Under the pieces are notes generated by a model. That model saw only the letters and a list, made by a program, of their open reading frames with translations, was not told the DNA's origin and made no database searches. From Pullichristensenella sp963930055 (GTDB lineage: Bacteria > Bacillota > Clostridia > Christensenellales > Aristaeellaceae), in the NCBI GenBank assembly GCA_963930055.1, contig CAWVKS010000008.1:310001-374000 (forward strand): a DNA stretch of 64,000 bases. The letters are read 5' to 3'. The translations under genes were made by a program, and so were the position numbers. Positions 14,950 to 22,922 of the stretch are shown one piece after another. Each line of letters opens with the position of its first letter. The stretch's first letter is position 1.

Positions 14950-14978
14950 TTGCAAAAGCGCCGTAAGTCTGCTATAAT
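14950..14978 (+). promoter_or_regulatory. Promoter of the ABC importer operon
   Basis: TTGCAA (14950-14955), 17 bases, TATAAT (14973-14978). Transcription from about 14985 gives a 90-base leader. Confidence 0.85.
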
Positions 14979-14984
14979 ACAAAC

Positions 14985-15075
14985 AATGTTTTTCCGTTTT
15001 TATAGCGCCTTGTTTAAGCCCTTTCGGGCGTGAGCCCGTTGCAAGATAGGGAAAAAACGTTAAGGGGGATCATTC
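14985..15075 (+). promoter_or_regulatory. Structured leader of the importer operon
   Basis: GTTTTTCC (14988-14995) can pair with GGGAAAAAAC (15049-15058) as an outer stem. Inside, GGGC (15026-15029) can pair either with GCCC at 15018-15021 or with GCCC at 15034-15037, two mutually exclusive hairpins. CTTG/CAAG adds a further stem. This looks like a small switch or attenuator, but it fits no riboswitch class I know. Confidence 0.45.
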
Positions 15076-16236
15076 ATGAAGAAACTGCTTTGCATGCTCC
15101 TGGCGCTGACGGTCGTATTGGTCGCCTTCGCCGGCATCGCTTCCGCCGAGGAAGCCGCCGACTGGAAGATCGCCATCATGACCGGCACCACCTCCCAGGG
15201 CGAGGAAGAGTTCCGCGCCGCCGAGGCTCTCAAGGAGCAGTATCCGGACAACGTCATCACCGACACCTACCCGGACCAGTTCATGGCCGAGCAGGAGACC
15301 ACCATCGCCAAGCTGACGGCGTTCGCCGCCGACCCCGCCGTGAAGGCCATCGTGATGTGCCAGGCCGTGCCGGGCGCCACCCCCGCCTTCAAGGCCATCC
15401 GTGAGATGGGCCGCGACGATATCCTCTTCATCGCGGGCGTGCCGCAGGAAGACCCGGCCGTCATCGCCGAGGCTGCCGACATCGTCATGTATGCCGACGA
15501 GATCAAGCAGGGCGACTCCATCATGGAGACCTGCGCCAACTGGGGCATCGACGTGTTCATCCACTACTCCTTCCCGCGCCACATGGCGATGGAGCTGATC
15601 GTCGGCCGTCATGACCTGATGGTCGAGAACGCCGAGGCCCTGGGCATCGAGTTCGTGGACGTCACCGCTCCCGACCCGACCGCCGAGGCCGGCGCCACCG
15701 CTTCCCAGCAGTTCATCCTCGAGGATGTGCCGCAGCAGATGGCCAAGTACGAGGGCAAGAAGGTCGCCTTCTTCACCACCAACTGCGGCATGCAGGAAGC
15801 CCTGCAGACCGCCGTGCTGGATCAGCCCAACGCCTACTATCCGCAGCCCTGCTGCCCGAGCCCGTATCACGCCTTCCCGGCCACCCTGGGCCTGGAGTTC
15901 GAGATCGGCGCTGACGACGAGGCCGCCCTGCAGGCGATCGCCGCTGCTCTGGCCGAGCACGACGCTGTGGGCCGCTACTCCACCTGGCCGCATCCGGTGA
16001 ACATGGCTCTGGTCAACGTTGGCTTCGAGTATGCCAAGGCCTGGATTGAGGGCACCATCACCGAGCGCAACGACGCTGAGGCTCTGAACGACCTGTTCGC
16101 GCAGACCTACGGCGAAGGCGTCGCCACCATCGAGAACTACACCAACGCCGAAGGCACCACCTTCGACAACTACTACACCGTGATGCTCACCCCCGTGGAC
16201 TTCAACGACTACCTCGTTGAGGACGCCGCGGCCTAA
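15076..16236 (+). CDS. ABC importer substrate-binding protein (DUF3798-like)
   Basis: 386 residues with a signal peptide (basic MKK, hydrophobic stretch, cleavage near ASA-EE) and no lipobox cysteine. The mature part resembles periplasmic-binding-protein type 1 folds: repeated alpha/beta units, WKIAIMTGTTSQGEEEF near the start, and AVKAIVMCQAVPG. It fits the DUF3798 group of putative sugar or nucleoside binding proteins. AGGGGG lies seven bases before the ATG. It is first in the operon, and the strong hairpin after it would favour its transcript over the downstream ATPase gene. Without a lipid anchor it must be held by the permeases, another surface component or be free. Ligand unknown. Confidence 0.75.
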   Translation: MKKLLCMLLALTVVLVAFAGIASAEEAADWKIAIMTGTTSQGEEEFRAAEALKEQYPDNVITDTYPDQFMAEQETTIAKLTAFAADPAVKAIVMCQAVPGATPAFKAIREMGRDDILFIAGVPQEDPAVIAEAADIVMYADEIKQGDSIMETCANWGIDVFIHYSFPRHMAMELIVGRHDLMVENAEALGIEFVDVTAPDPTAEAGATASQQFILEDVPQQMAKYEGKKVAFFTTNCGMQEALQTAVLDQPNAYYPQPCCPSPYHAFPATLGLEFEIGADDEAALQAIAAALAEHDAVGRYSTWPHPVNMALVNVGFEYAKAWIEGTITERNDAEALNDLFAQTYGEGVATIENYTNAEGTTFDNYYTVMLTPVDFNDYLVEDAAA

Positions 16237-16257
16237 AGAACATTCCCGGGTAGAAAA

Positions 16258-16287
16258 CGGCCCGCCTCTTCTTGGGGAGGCGGGCCG
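16258..16287 (+). terminator. Intercistronic hairpin after the binding-protein gene
   Basis: An 11-bp perfect stem CGGCCCGCCTC/GAGGCGGGCCG without a T-tract. Likely partial terminator or mRNA 3'-stabiliser, as is common after binding-protein genes. Confidence 0.7.
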
Positions 16288-16315
16288 ATTCCCCGCTTCA
16301 AGGGAGGAACACGCA

Positions 16316-17929
16316 TTGGGCGCAGAATACGTGCTGGAAATGAAAAACATAACCAAGCGATACGGCGAGACCACCGTGCTCTCGGACGTGTCGCTGTCGG
16401 TGCGCCCCGGCGAGATCCACGCGCTGCTTGGTGAAAACGGCGCGGGAAAATCCACGCTGATGAACGTGCTGTTCGGCATGCCGGTCATCCATTCCACCGG
16501 CGGCTTCGACGGCGAAGTGCTCATAGGCGGCGAAAAGGCGAATATCCTTTCGCCCAACGACGCCATGAACGCGGGCATCGGCATGGTGCATCAGGAGTTC
16601 ATGCTCCTGCCGGGCTTCACCATCACCGAGAACATCAAATTGAACCGCGAGATCACCAGGCCCGGCATCCTCAGCAAGGCGCTGCACCTGAAGAATCTGG
16701 AAAACCTCGACATGCCCGCCATGCGTCAGGACGCCCGCAGGGCGCTGGACAGCGTGGGCATGAATCTGGACGAGAACACGCTGGTCAAGGGCCTGCCGGT
16801 CGGCTACATGCAGTTCGTCGAGATCGCCCGCGAGATCGACAAAAAGGGCATCCGCCTGCTGGTGTTTGACGAGCCGACCGCCGTTCTGACGGAGTCCGAG
16901 GCGGAAACGCTGCTTTCCGTCATGAAACAGATCGCCAACAGCGGCATCGCCATCATCTTCATCACCCACCGTCTGGACGAAGTCATGGCCGCCGCCGACA
17001 ACATTACCATCCTGCGCGACGGCAAACTGGCCGCCACCCGCGAAAAGAGCAAGACCTCGCTGGTCGAGCTCGCGGAGCTGATGATCGGACGCAAGGGCGA
17101 GGCCGTGGTCACCGCCACGCCGAAGGCGGAGAACGCCAACGCCAACATCGCCCTTTCCATAAAGAACCTTATCGTCGATATGCCCGGCGAGGACGTCAAG
17201 GGCGTGGACCTCGACGTGCGCGAGGGCGAGATCCTCGGCGTGGGCGGTCTGGCCGGCCAGGGCAAGATCGGCATCCCCAACGGCATCATGGGCCTTTATC
17301 CCGCCGCCGCCGACAAGGTCGAGCTCTTTGGGCAGCCGCTGCCCCTCAACGACGCGGCCAACGCCCTGAAAAGCGGCATGGCTATGGTCTCCGAGGACCG
17401 GCGCGGCGTGGGCCTTCTGCTCGACCAGTCCATCGAGGACAACATCGCCTTCAACGCCATGCAGATCAACGGCGATTTCCTCCACAAAGTCGCCTTTATC
17501 ACCACCAAGGACGGCAAGAAGGTGCGCGATCACGCCAAAAAGATGATCCGCGATCTGGACATACGCTGCACCTCCTCCCGTCAGGCGGCGGGCACGCTCT
17601 CCGGCGGCAACCAGCAGAAGGTGTGCGTGGCCCGGGCGCTGACGATGAACCCCAAGTTCCTCTTCGTCTCCGAGCCGACCCGCGGCATCGACATCGGCGC
17701 CAAAAAGCTGGTGCTGGAAACGCTGGTCAAGCTCAACCGCGAACAGGGCATGACCATCGTCATGGTCTCCTCGGAATTGCAGGAGCTGCGCTCCATCAGC
17801 GACCGCATCGCCATCATCGCCGAGGGCAAGGTGGTCGACATACTCGCGCCGGACGCCTCCGACGCGGATTTCGGCCTTGCCATGTCCGGCATCAAACCTA
17901 CGAAGGGAGGCGAAGGCGCGCATGAATAG
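16316..17929 (+). CDS. ABC importer ATPase with two nucleotide-binding domains
   Basis: 537 residues, two fused ATPase domains as in sugar/BMP-type importers (RbsA-like). Domain 1 has an intact Walker A (GENGAGKST) and Walker B (LLVFDEPTAVL) but a changed signature (LPVGYMQ). Domain 2 has an altered Walker A (GLAGQGKIG, no Ser/Thr after Lys), a canonical LSGGNQQ signature, and Walker B FLFVSEPTRG in which the Asp before Glu is Ser. So one composite site should be competent and the other weak, as known for this family. TTG 16316 is chosen because AGGGAGG lies eight bases upstream. It overlaps the next gene by eight bases. Confidence 0.88.
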   Translation: MGAEYVLEMKNITKRYGETTVLSDVSLSVRPGEIHALLGENGAGKSTLMNVLFGMPVIHSTGGFDGEVLIGGEKANILSPNDAMNAGIGMVHQEFMLLPGFTITENIKLNREITRPGILSKALHLKNLENLDMPAMRQDARRALDSVGMNLDENTLVKGLPVGYMQFVEIAREIDKKGIRLLVFDEPTAVLTESEAETLLSVMKQIANSGIAIIFITHRLDEVMAAADNITILRDGKLAATREKSKTSLVELAELMIGRKGEAVVTATPKAENANANIALSIKNLIVDMPGEDVKGVDLDVREGEILGVGGLAGQGKIGIPNGIMGLYPAAADKVELFGQPLPLNDAANALKSGMAMVSEDRRGVGLLLDQSIEDNIAFNAMQINGDFLHKVAFITTKDGKKVRDHAKKMIRDLDIRCTSSRQAAGTLSGGNQQKVCVARALTMNPKFLFVSEPTRGIDIGAKKLVLETLVKLNREQGMTIVMVSSELQELRSISDRIAIIAEGKVVDILAPDASDADFGLAMSGIKPTKGGEGAHE

Positions 17930-19826
17930 CCATTCCAAATCGCAAAGGATCGCCTTTATCGCCCTCTTGGCGGCGGCGATCGTGCTCATTGCCGGCGGCG
18001 CGTTCGGCGTCGTCAACCGCACCAGCGCCTCGGGCGAGCAGATGCTCAGCGATATGCGCCTCACCGCGCTTCTCACCACGGCCGGCGAAGGCTCCAAGGA
18101 AGCCCTCGTCGAAGCTGAAGTCGAGGCCGCCCGCGAAGCGGCCAAGGCCGCCGGCGGCGGGCTGTCCGAGATCCGCGAAGCCGTGGCCGCGGCCGAGGCC
18201 GAAGCCACCGAGCGCGTGGCCAACATGACCATCGAGGTGGACCTCGACACCGTGGACACCTCCGTGCTCATCCCCGCCGTGGCCGATATGCTCGAAGCGC
18301 AGCGCGCTTTGGGCGAACAGACCGACAAGGACGAGGCCGCCTACGCCGAGAAGATGCTCGCGCAGGCCCCCGCCGAGGACGCCGCCGAAGAAGAGATCCT
18401 CGAAGCTGCCCCCGCCGACGCGGAGGCTGCCATGGACATGGATATGTCCGAGGACGAGATGATGCTCGAGGAAGAGGAGCCCGAAGTGGACATGTCCGGC
18501 TTCGTGGCCACCGAGGAGATGAACGCCCTTTCCGCCGTGGTGGACGAAAAGTACGTCGCCCTCAGCACGGCTTTGCAGGGCGTCTCCCCCGACCTCTCCG
18601 ACGCGGCGCTGGAGACCCTCAAGCCCACCATCGAATCGCTGCTCTATCAGCGCGGCGATACCTATGAGAGCCAGTACGACCGCCTGAATGAGTTCGGCAA
18701 CGCCGGGTTCATCTCGTGGGTGACCCGCTACGGCGACGACCTCATCACCGTGGGCGTGGCCCTGGCGCTCGTTGCGGTCATGGTGTTCTTCGCCAAGTCG
18801 CTTTTGAAGGCGCTGGGCGTGCCGCGCATGATCATCACCTGCTTCTTCATGCTCCTGTGCGTGCTGGCGGTGATCTACGATCTGTCCCTGACCACGCTGC
18901 TTTCCAACGCCGTGGTGCGCATGGCGATGAACAGCGTGCTGGTGCTGGCCATGCTGCCGGGCATACAGTGCGGCATCGGCCTCAACCTCGGTTTGCCGCT
19001 GGGCATCGTCGGCGGTCTGGTGGGCGGCCTTTTGTGCATCGAGCTGGGTTACTCCGGCTGGCCGGGCTTCTTCTTCGCCATCGTCGTCGGCTGCCTGATC
19101 GCGGCCCTGGTGGGCATGGCCTACGGCGCGCTGCTCAACCGCCTCAAGGGCAGCGAGATGTCGGTGACCACCTATGTGGGCTATTCGATCATCTCCCTGA
19201 TGTGTATCGCGTGGCTGCTTCTGCCCTTCCAGTCCGACAAGCTGCGCTGGCCCCTTGGCCGCGGCCTGCGCGCGACGCTGACGCTGGACGGCGCTTACCG
19301 CCATATACTCAACGACTTCCTGGCCTTTGACATCGGCTCGTTCACGGTGCCGACCGGCCTGATCCTCTTCATGGCGCTGTGCTGCTTCCTGATGTGGATG
19401 TTCAGCCGCTCCAAGACGGGCGTGGCCATGCAGGCGGTGGGCAACAACCCGCGCTTTGCCGAGGCTACGGGCATCTCCGTCAACAAGATGCGCATCATCG
19501 GCACCACGCTTTCGACCATGCTGGGCGCGGTGGGCATCATCGTCTACAGCCAGAGCTACGGCTTCATGCAGCTCTACACCGCCCCGAGGCAGATGGGCTT
19601 CATCGCCGCCTCGGCCATACTCATCGGCGGCGCGAGCGTGTCGCGGGCGAAGATCAGCCACGTCATCATCGGCGCCTTCCTCTTCCAGGGCGTTTTGACG
19701 CTGGGCATGCCGGTGGCCAACGCGCTGGTGCCCCAGTCGACGATCTCGGAAACCATGCGCATACTGATCTCCAACGGCATCATACTCTATGCGCTGACCA
19801 AGGCGGGAGGTGGCTCGCGTGGCTAA
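17922..19826 (+). CDS. ABC importer permease with large acidic insertion
   Basis: 634 residues, far longer than the ~350 usual for BMP/sugar permeases. One membrane helix (about residues 10-28) is followed by roughly 200 residues of extracytoplasmic sequence rich in Ala, Glu, Asp and Met, predicted helical, ending in a highly acidic block (DEMMLEEEEPEVDM near 185-200). A typical permease core of about eight to nine helices follows from residue 270, with the family motif AVGNNPRFAEATGISV and IGGASVSRA. ATG 17922 overlaps the ATPase stop. The insertion could help dock the unanchored binding protein; that is inference. Confidence 0.85.
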   Translation: MNSHSKSQRIAFIALLAAAIVLIAGGAFGVVNRTSASGEQMLSDMRLTALLTTAGEGSKEALVEAEVEAAREAAKAAGGGLSEIREAVAAAEAEATERVANMTIEVDLDTVDTSVLIPAVADMLEAQRALGEQTDKDEAAYAEKMLAQAPAEDAAEEEILEAAPADAEAAMDMDMSEDEMMLEEEEPEVDMSGFVATEEMNALSAVVDEKYVALSTALQGVSPDLSDAALETLKPTIESLLYQRGDTYESQYDRLNEFGNAGFISWVTRYGDDLITVGVALALVAVMVFFAKSLLKALGVPRMIITCFFMLLCVLAVIYDLSLTTLLSNAVVRMAMNSVLVLAMLPGIQCGIGLNLGLPLGIVGGLVGGLLCIELGYSGWPGFFFAIVVGCLIAALVGMAYGALLNRLKGSEMSVTTYVGYSIISLMCIAWLLLPFQSDKLRWPLGRGLRATLTLDGAYRHILNDFLAFDIGSFTVPTGLILFMALCCFLMWMFSRSKTGVAMQAVGNNPRFAEATGISVNKMRIIGTTLSTMLGAVGIIVYSQSYGFMQLYTAPRQMGFIAASAILIGGASVSRAKISHVIIGAFLFQGVLTLGMPVANALVPQSTISETMRILISNGIILYALTKAGGGSRG

Positions 19827-21084
19827 CAAACGTTCGATCGGCGAGTGGGTGCGTCAAAACATCGTCACCGTCATCTTCATCATCCTCTGCGCGGCCTGCT
19901 TCATCCTCTCGGGTGAAACGCCCGCCTACGTGGCCATGGAGCTGGTCAACCGCCTGGCGCGCAACGCCTTCATCGTGCTGTCGCTGATCATCCCCATCGT
20001 CGCCGGCATGGGCATCAACTTCGCCATCACCATCGGCGCGATGGCGGCGCAGATCGCCATCCTCTGGGTGTTGGAGTGGCAGATCCCCGGCATCGGCGGC
20101 TTCCTTGTCGCGGCGCTGATGACCATCCCCATCGCCTCGCTGTTCGGCTTCCTCATCGGCAAGCTGCTCAACAAGATGAAGGGCCAGGAAATGATCGGCG
20201 GTATGATCCTCGGCTACTTTGCCAACGGTCTTTACCAGCTGCTCTTCCTCTTCATCTTCGGCAACCTCATCCCCCTGCACACCGACGGCCTCGTCATTCA
20301 GGGCTCCACGGGCGTTGCCAACACCATGGACATGTCCGGCCCCACCGGCATCCGCAAGGCGCTGGATAACCTGCTCTCGCTGGAGTTCGCGCCGGCGCTG
20401 TACCTGTTCGCGGGCCTCATTACCGTGGTGATGGTCATCCTCTACCTGCGCAAGAGCGCTACGCTGCGCCGCCTGATCGTCGTCGAGGCGATTTTGGCCG
20501 CCTGCGTCATCGCCGTGCAGTTCCCGGCTGTGAACGAGATCTTCTTCCTCGTGCGCGTGCCGGTGGTCACCTTCCTGGTGGTCGGCCTGCTGTGCCTGTT
20601 CAACGTGGTCATCATGAAAACCCGCCTCGGCCAGCAGTTCCGCGCCGTCGGGCAGAACCGCGTGGTCGCCAACGCCGCGGGCATCAACGTGGACAAGACG
20701 CGCATCATCGCCATCATCTTCTCCACCGTGCTGGCTGGCCTTGGCCACCTGATCTTCGCGCAGAACCTCGGCTCGTTGCAGACCTATGGCGCGCATGAGC
20801 AGGTCGGCCTCTACGCGGGCGCGGCCATCCTCGTGGGCGGCGCGTCCATCGTCAAGGCTTCGAACGGTCAGGCGCTGCTTGGCGCGCTGCTGTTCCACCT
20901 GTTGTTCATCGTCGTCTCCGGCGCGGGCCGCACCGTGTTCGGCGACGCCGCCATCGGCGAGTACTTCCGCGTGTTCATCTCCTACGGCGTCATCGCTGTC
21001 GCCCTGGTCATGCACGCCTGGAGCGCCGTCAGCAAGCGCAAGGACCCGGAGGCGCAGCTGCGCGCCGCGTCCGAAAAGGCGTAA
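19819..21084 (+). CDS. ABC importer permease, second subunit
   Basis: 421 residues with about ten membrane helices, partner of the previous permease in a heterodimer. The core motif AVGQNRVVANAAGINVDKTR and LVGGASIVKASNGQ correspond to the related segments in the first permease. GTG 19819 is chosen because GGGAGG lies eight bases upstream; it overlaps the previous stop by eight bases, so the subunits are translationally coupled. The operon ends here with two terminators. Confidence 0.88.
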   Translation: MANKRSIGEWVRQNIVTVIFIILCAACFILSGETPAYVAMELVNRLARNAFIVLSLIIPIVAGMGINFAITIGAMAAQIAILWVLEWQIPGIGGFLVAALMTIPIASLFGFLIGKLLNKMKGQEMIGGMILGYFANGLYQLLFLFIFGNLIPLHTDGLVIQGSTGVANTMDMSGPTGIRKALDNLLSLEFAPALYLFAGLITVVMVILYLRKSATLRRLIVVEAILAACVIAVQFPAVNEIFFLVRVPVVTFLVVGLLCLFNVVIMKTRLGQQFRAVGQNRVVANAAGINVDKTRIIAIIFSTVLAGLGHLIFAQNLGSLQTYGAHEQVGLYAGAAILVGGASIVKASNGQALLGALLFHLLFIVVSGAGRTVFGDAAIGEYFRVFISYGVIAVALVMHAWSAVSKRKDPEAQLRAASEKA

Positions 21085-21097
21085 ACACACATTCGTC

Positions 21098-21180
21098 CGC
21101 CCTCTTCCGCGCGTTTCGCGGGAGGGGGCGTTTTCGGCCTTCGCCGCCCTTTCGCGCATTTCACGCAAGGGGGCTTTTTC
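21098..21180 (+). terminator. Tandem intrinsic terminators of the importer operon
   Basis: Stem CGCCC-TCTTCCGCG/CGCGGGAGG-GGGCG followed by TTTT (21098-21134), then a similar second hairpin with GGGGGCTTTTTC (about 21143-21180). The two share sequence and look like a duplication. Confidence 0.82.
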
Positions 21181-21223
21181 TTTGCCCGCCGCGCTGGTAT
21201 AATGGACGCATGGAGGGATGTCT

Positions 21224-22087
21224 ATGCAACTTTACAGCGAATGCATGCGCTGCATCGTCGAACACCACTGGTCGCTCATTCAGGATTGCCCGGACGAGGC
21301 GCGCAAGGCCGAGTTCATGCGCCAGGTCTGCCGCGCCGTGGCCGAGGCCGACCCCGACATGGCCGCGCCGGTGCCGACGGCAAAACTGCAAAAGATCTAT
21401 GCGGCGAACTTTAACGAGCGCGACAACTACCCCTACCTCAAGCGCAAATACAACGAACTGGTGGCTTCCTGGCTGCCGGAGCTGCGCGCGGCGCTGGCGG
21501 CGGCGGACGACCCGTTCAGGTTGGCCGTGTGGATGGCCATGGCCGGCAATTACATAGATTTCGGCATCCTCAAGGAGATCGACGACGCGCGCCTCAAGCG
21601 CATGCTTTCCACGCCGGACGAAAAGGCCGTGGACGTCCCGGCGCTGGAAGAACTGCGCGCGGAGGCGTCTGCGGCGAAGCGCCTCGTCTACGCTTGCGAT
21701 AACTGCGGCGAAGTCGTGCTGGATATGCTGCTGATGGAGGAACTGAAGAAGATGAACCCCGCGCTGGCCATTACGGCGCTGGTGCGCGGCGAGAACGTGC
21801 TCAACGACGTGACCGCCGAGGATGCGCGCGCCGTGGGGCTGGACCGCGTGGCGGAAATCGTCGGCAACGGCTCCAATATCGGCGGCACGCAGATGGAATA
21901 CCTCGGCGAGGAAGCGCTGCGGGCCATCCGCGCCGCAGACGTGGTCATCGCCAAGGGACAGGGCAACTTTGAAACGCTCACCGGCGCGGGGCTGAACGTC
22001 TACTATCTGCTCCTGGCCAAGTGCCCGAACTACACCAAATGGTTCGGCATGGAACACATGTCCGGCCAGCTGCTGCACCGCCGCTGA
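21224..22087 (+). CDS. DUF89/ARMT1-like metal-dependent phosphatase
   Basis: 287 residues of the DUF89 family, which includes damage-control phosphatases acting on phosphorylated metabolites. N-terminal CMRCIVEHHW is the CxxC found in bacterial members; VYACDNCGEVVLD carries the conserved Asp-Asn-x-x-Glu metal motif, and VIAKGQGNFETL is the C-terminal conserved loop. ATG 21224 is preferred: GGAGGG is six bases upstream, whereas the ATG two codons earlier abuts it. A TATAAT at 21198-21203 is the likely -10, with a weak -35. Confidence 0.85.
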   Translation: MQLYSECMRCIVEHHWSLIQDCPDEARKAEFMRQVCRAVAEADPDMAAPVPTAKLQKIYAANFNERDNYPYLKRKYNELVASWLPELRAALAAADDPFRLAVWMAMAGNYIDFGILKEIDDARLKRMLSTPDEKAVDVPALEELRAEASAAKRLVYACDNCGEVVLDMLLMEELKKMNPALAITALVRGENVLNDVTAEDARAVGLDRVAEIVGNGSNIGGTQMEYLGEEALRAIRAADVVIAKGQGNFETLTGAGLNVYYLLLAKCPNYTKWFGMEHMSGQLLHRR

Positions 22088-22111
22088 GTCCCGACCGTGC
22101 CCCAAAGTCCC

Positions 22112-22219
22112 GGCAGGCGCGCGGCTCCTGCGCGTGAGCCGCGCGGCGTCTGCCCGCCCTGCCGCTACAAGCGAAGGGAAACGCAGCAGGCCCGCCCCCT
22201 GCTCGTGGGGCGGGGCTGC
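22112..22219. other. Two strong GC hairpins between DUF89 and pth genes
   Basis: 22112-22154 (GGCAG-CGCGCGGCTC stem) and 22186-22219 (GCAGGCCCGCCCC/GGGGCGGGGCTGC) are long stable hairpins without T-tracts. They may end the DUF89 transcript in a factor-dependent way or form a structured RNA. Confidence 0.45.
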
Positions 22220-22265
22220 GTCTGCACAGAGCCGAAGGCGCTGGCCAGCGGCACCGCCGCCCCGC

Positions 22266-22295
22266 CCTTGACAAGAGGGGCGTGTTCGCGCTACA
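22266..22295 (+). promoter_or_regulatory. Promoter of the pth operon
   Basis: TTGACA (22266-22271), 18 bases, TACAAT (22290-22295). Confidence 0.8.
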
Positions 22296-22331
22296 ATAGG
22301 GGTTCAAGGATAATGCGGGAGGTCTTGCCCC

Positions 22332-22907
22332 ATGTATGTAGTGGTCGGCCTGGGCAATCCGGGTCGGAAGTATGAGCATACGCGCCATAACGTCGGCTTT
22401 GACATCGTGGACGTGCTCGCCCAGCGCAACAATATCACACTTGCGCGCCTGCGCTGCAAGGCCGTGGTCGGCGAGGGCGCCATCGCCGGGCAGCGCGTGG
22501 CGCTGGCGCTTCCGCAGACCTATATGAATTTGAGCGGCGAGAGCGTTGTGCAACTGGTCAACTGGTATAAGCCCGAGCGCGACCAGCTCATCGTCTGCTT
22601 TGACGACGTGGACCTTCCCGAGGGCAAACTGCGCTTCCGCCCCTCCGGCTCCGCCGGCACCCACAACGGCATGCGCAACATCATCTACCTCCTCGGCCGC
22701 GACGACTTCCCGCGCCTGCGCGTGGGCATCGGCCGCCCGCCCGAGGGCTGGGACCTCAAGGACTACGTGCTCACCGGCTATCGCACCCCCGCAGAGCGCC
22801 AGACGATGTTCGACGCTTTTGTGGCCGCCGCCGAGACCGTCGAGCGCCTCATCGCCGGCGGCAACGACGCGGCCCGCGCCCGCGTCGCCGAATACAACAA
22901 CGGCTGA
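22332..22907 (+). CDS. pth: Peptidyl-tRNA hydrolase
   Basis: 191 residues, normal for Pth, which frees tRNA from peptidyl-tRNA that has dropped off the ribosome. Signatures: YVVVGLGNPGRKYEHTRHNVG at the N-terminus with the catalytic His in TRHNVG, PQTYMNLSGESV, the catalytic Asp in VCFDDVDLP, and GSAGTHNGMRNI. GGGAGG lies eight to nine bases before ATG 22332. It is first in an operon with a MATE transporter, mfd and ygiQ; pth next to mfd is a common Firmicutes order. Confidence 0.96.
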   Translation: MYVVVGLGNPGRKYEHTRHNVGFDIVDVLAQRNNITLARLRCKAVVGEGAIAGQRVALALPQTYMNLSGESVVQLVNWYKPERDQLIVCFDDVDLPEGKLRFRPSGSAGTHNGMRNIIYLLGRDDFPRLRVGIGRPPEGWDLKDYVLTGYRTPAERQTMFDAFVAAAETVERLIAGGNDAARARVAEYNNG

Positions 22908-22922
22908 CGGGAGGGACCTGCC

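Noticed and set aside
14764..14982. A 72-codon minus-strand open frame upstream of the importer
   Set aside because: It overlaps the importer promoter and has no ribosome site or family likeness.
14985..15075. preQ1-I or purine riboswitch before the importer
   Set aside because: The conserved cores of those classes are not present; only the general stem layout is similar.
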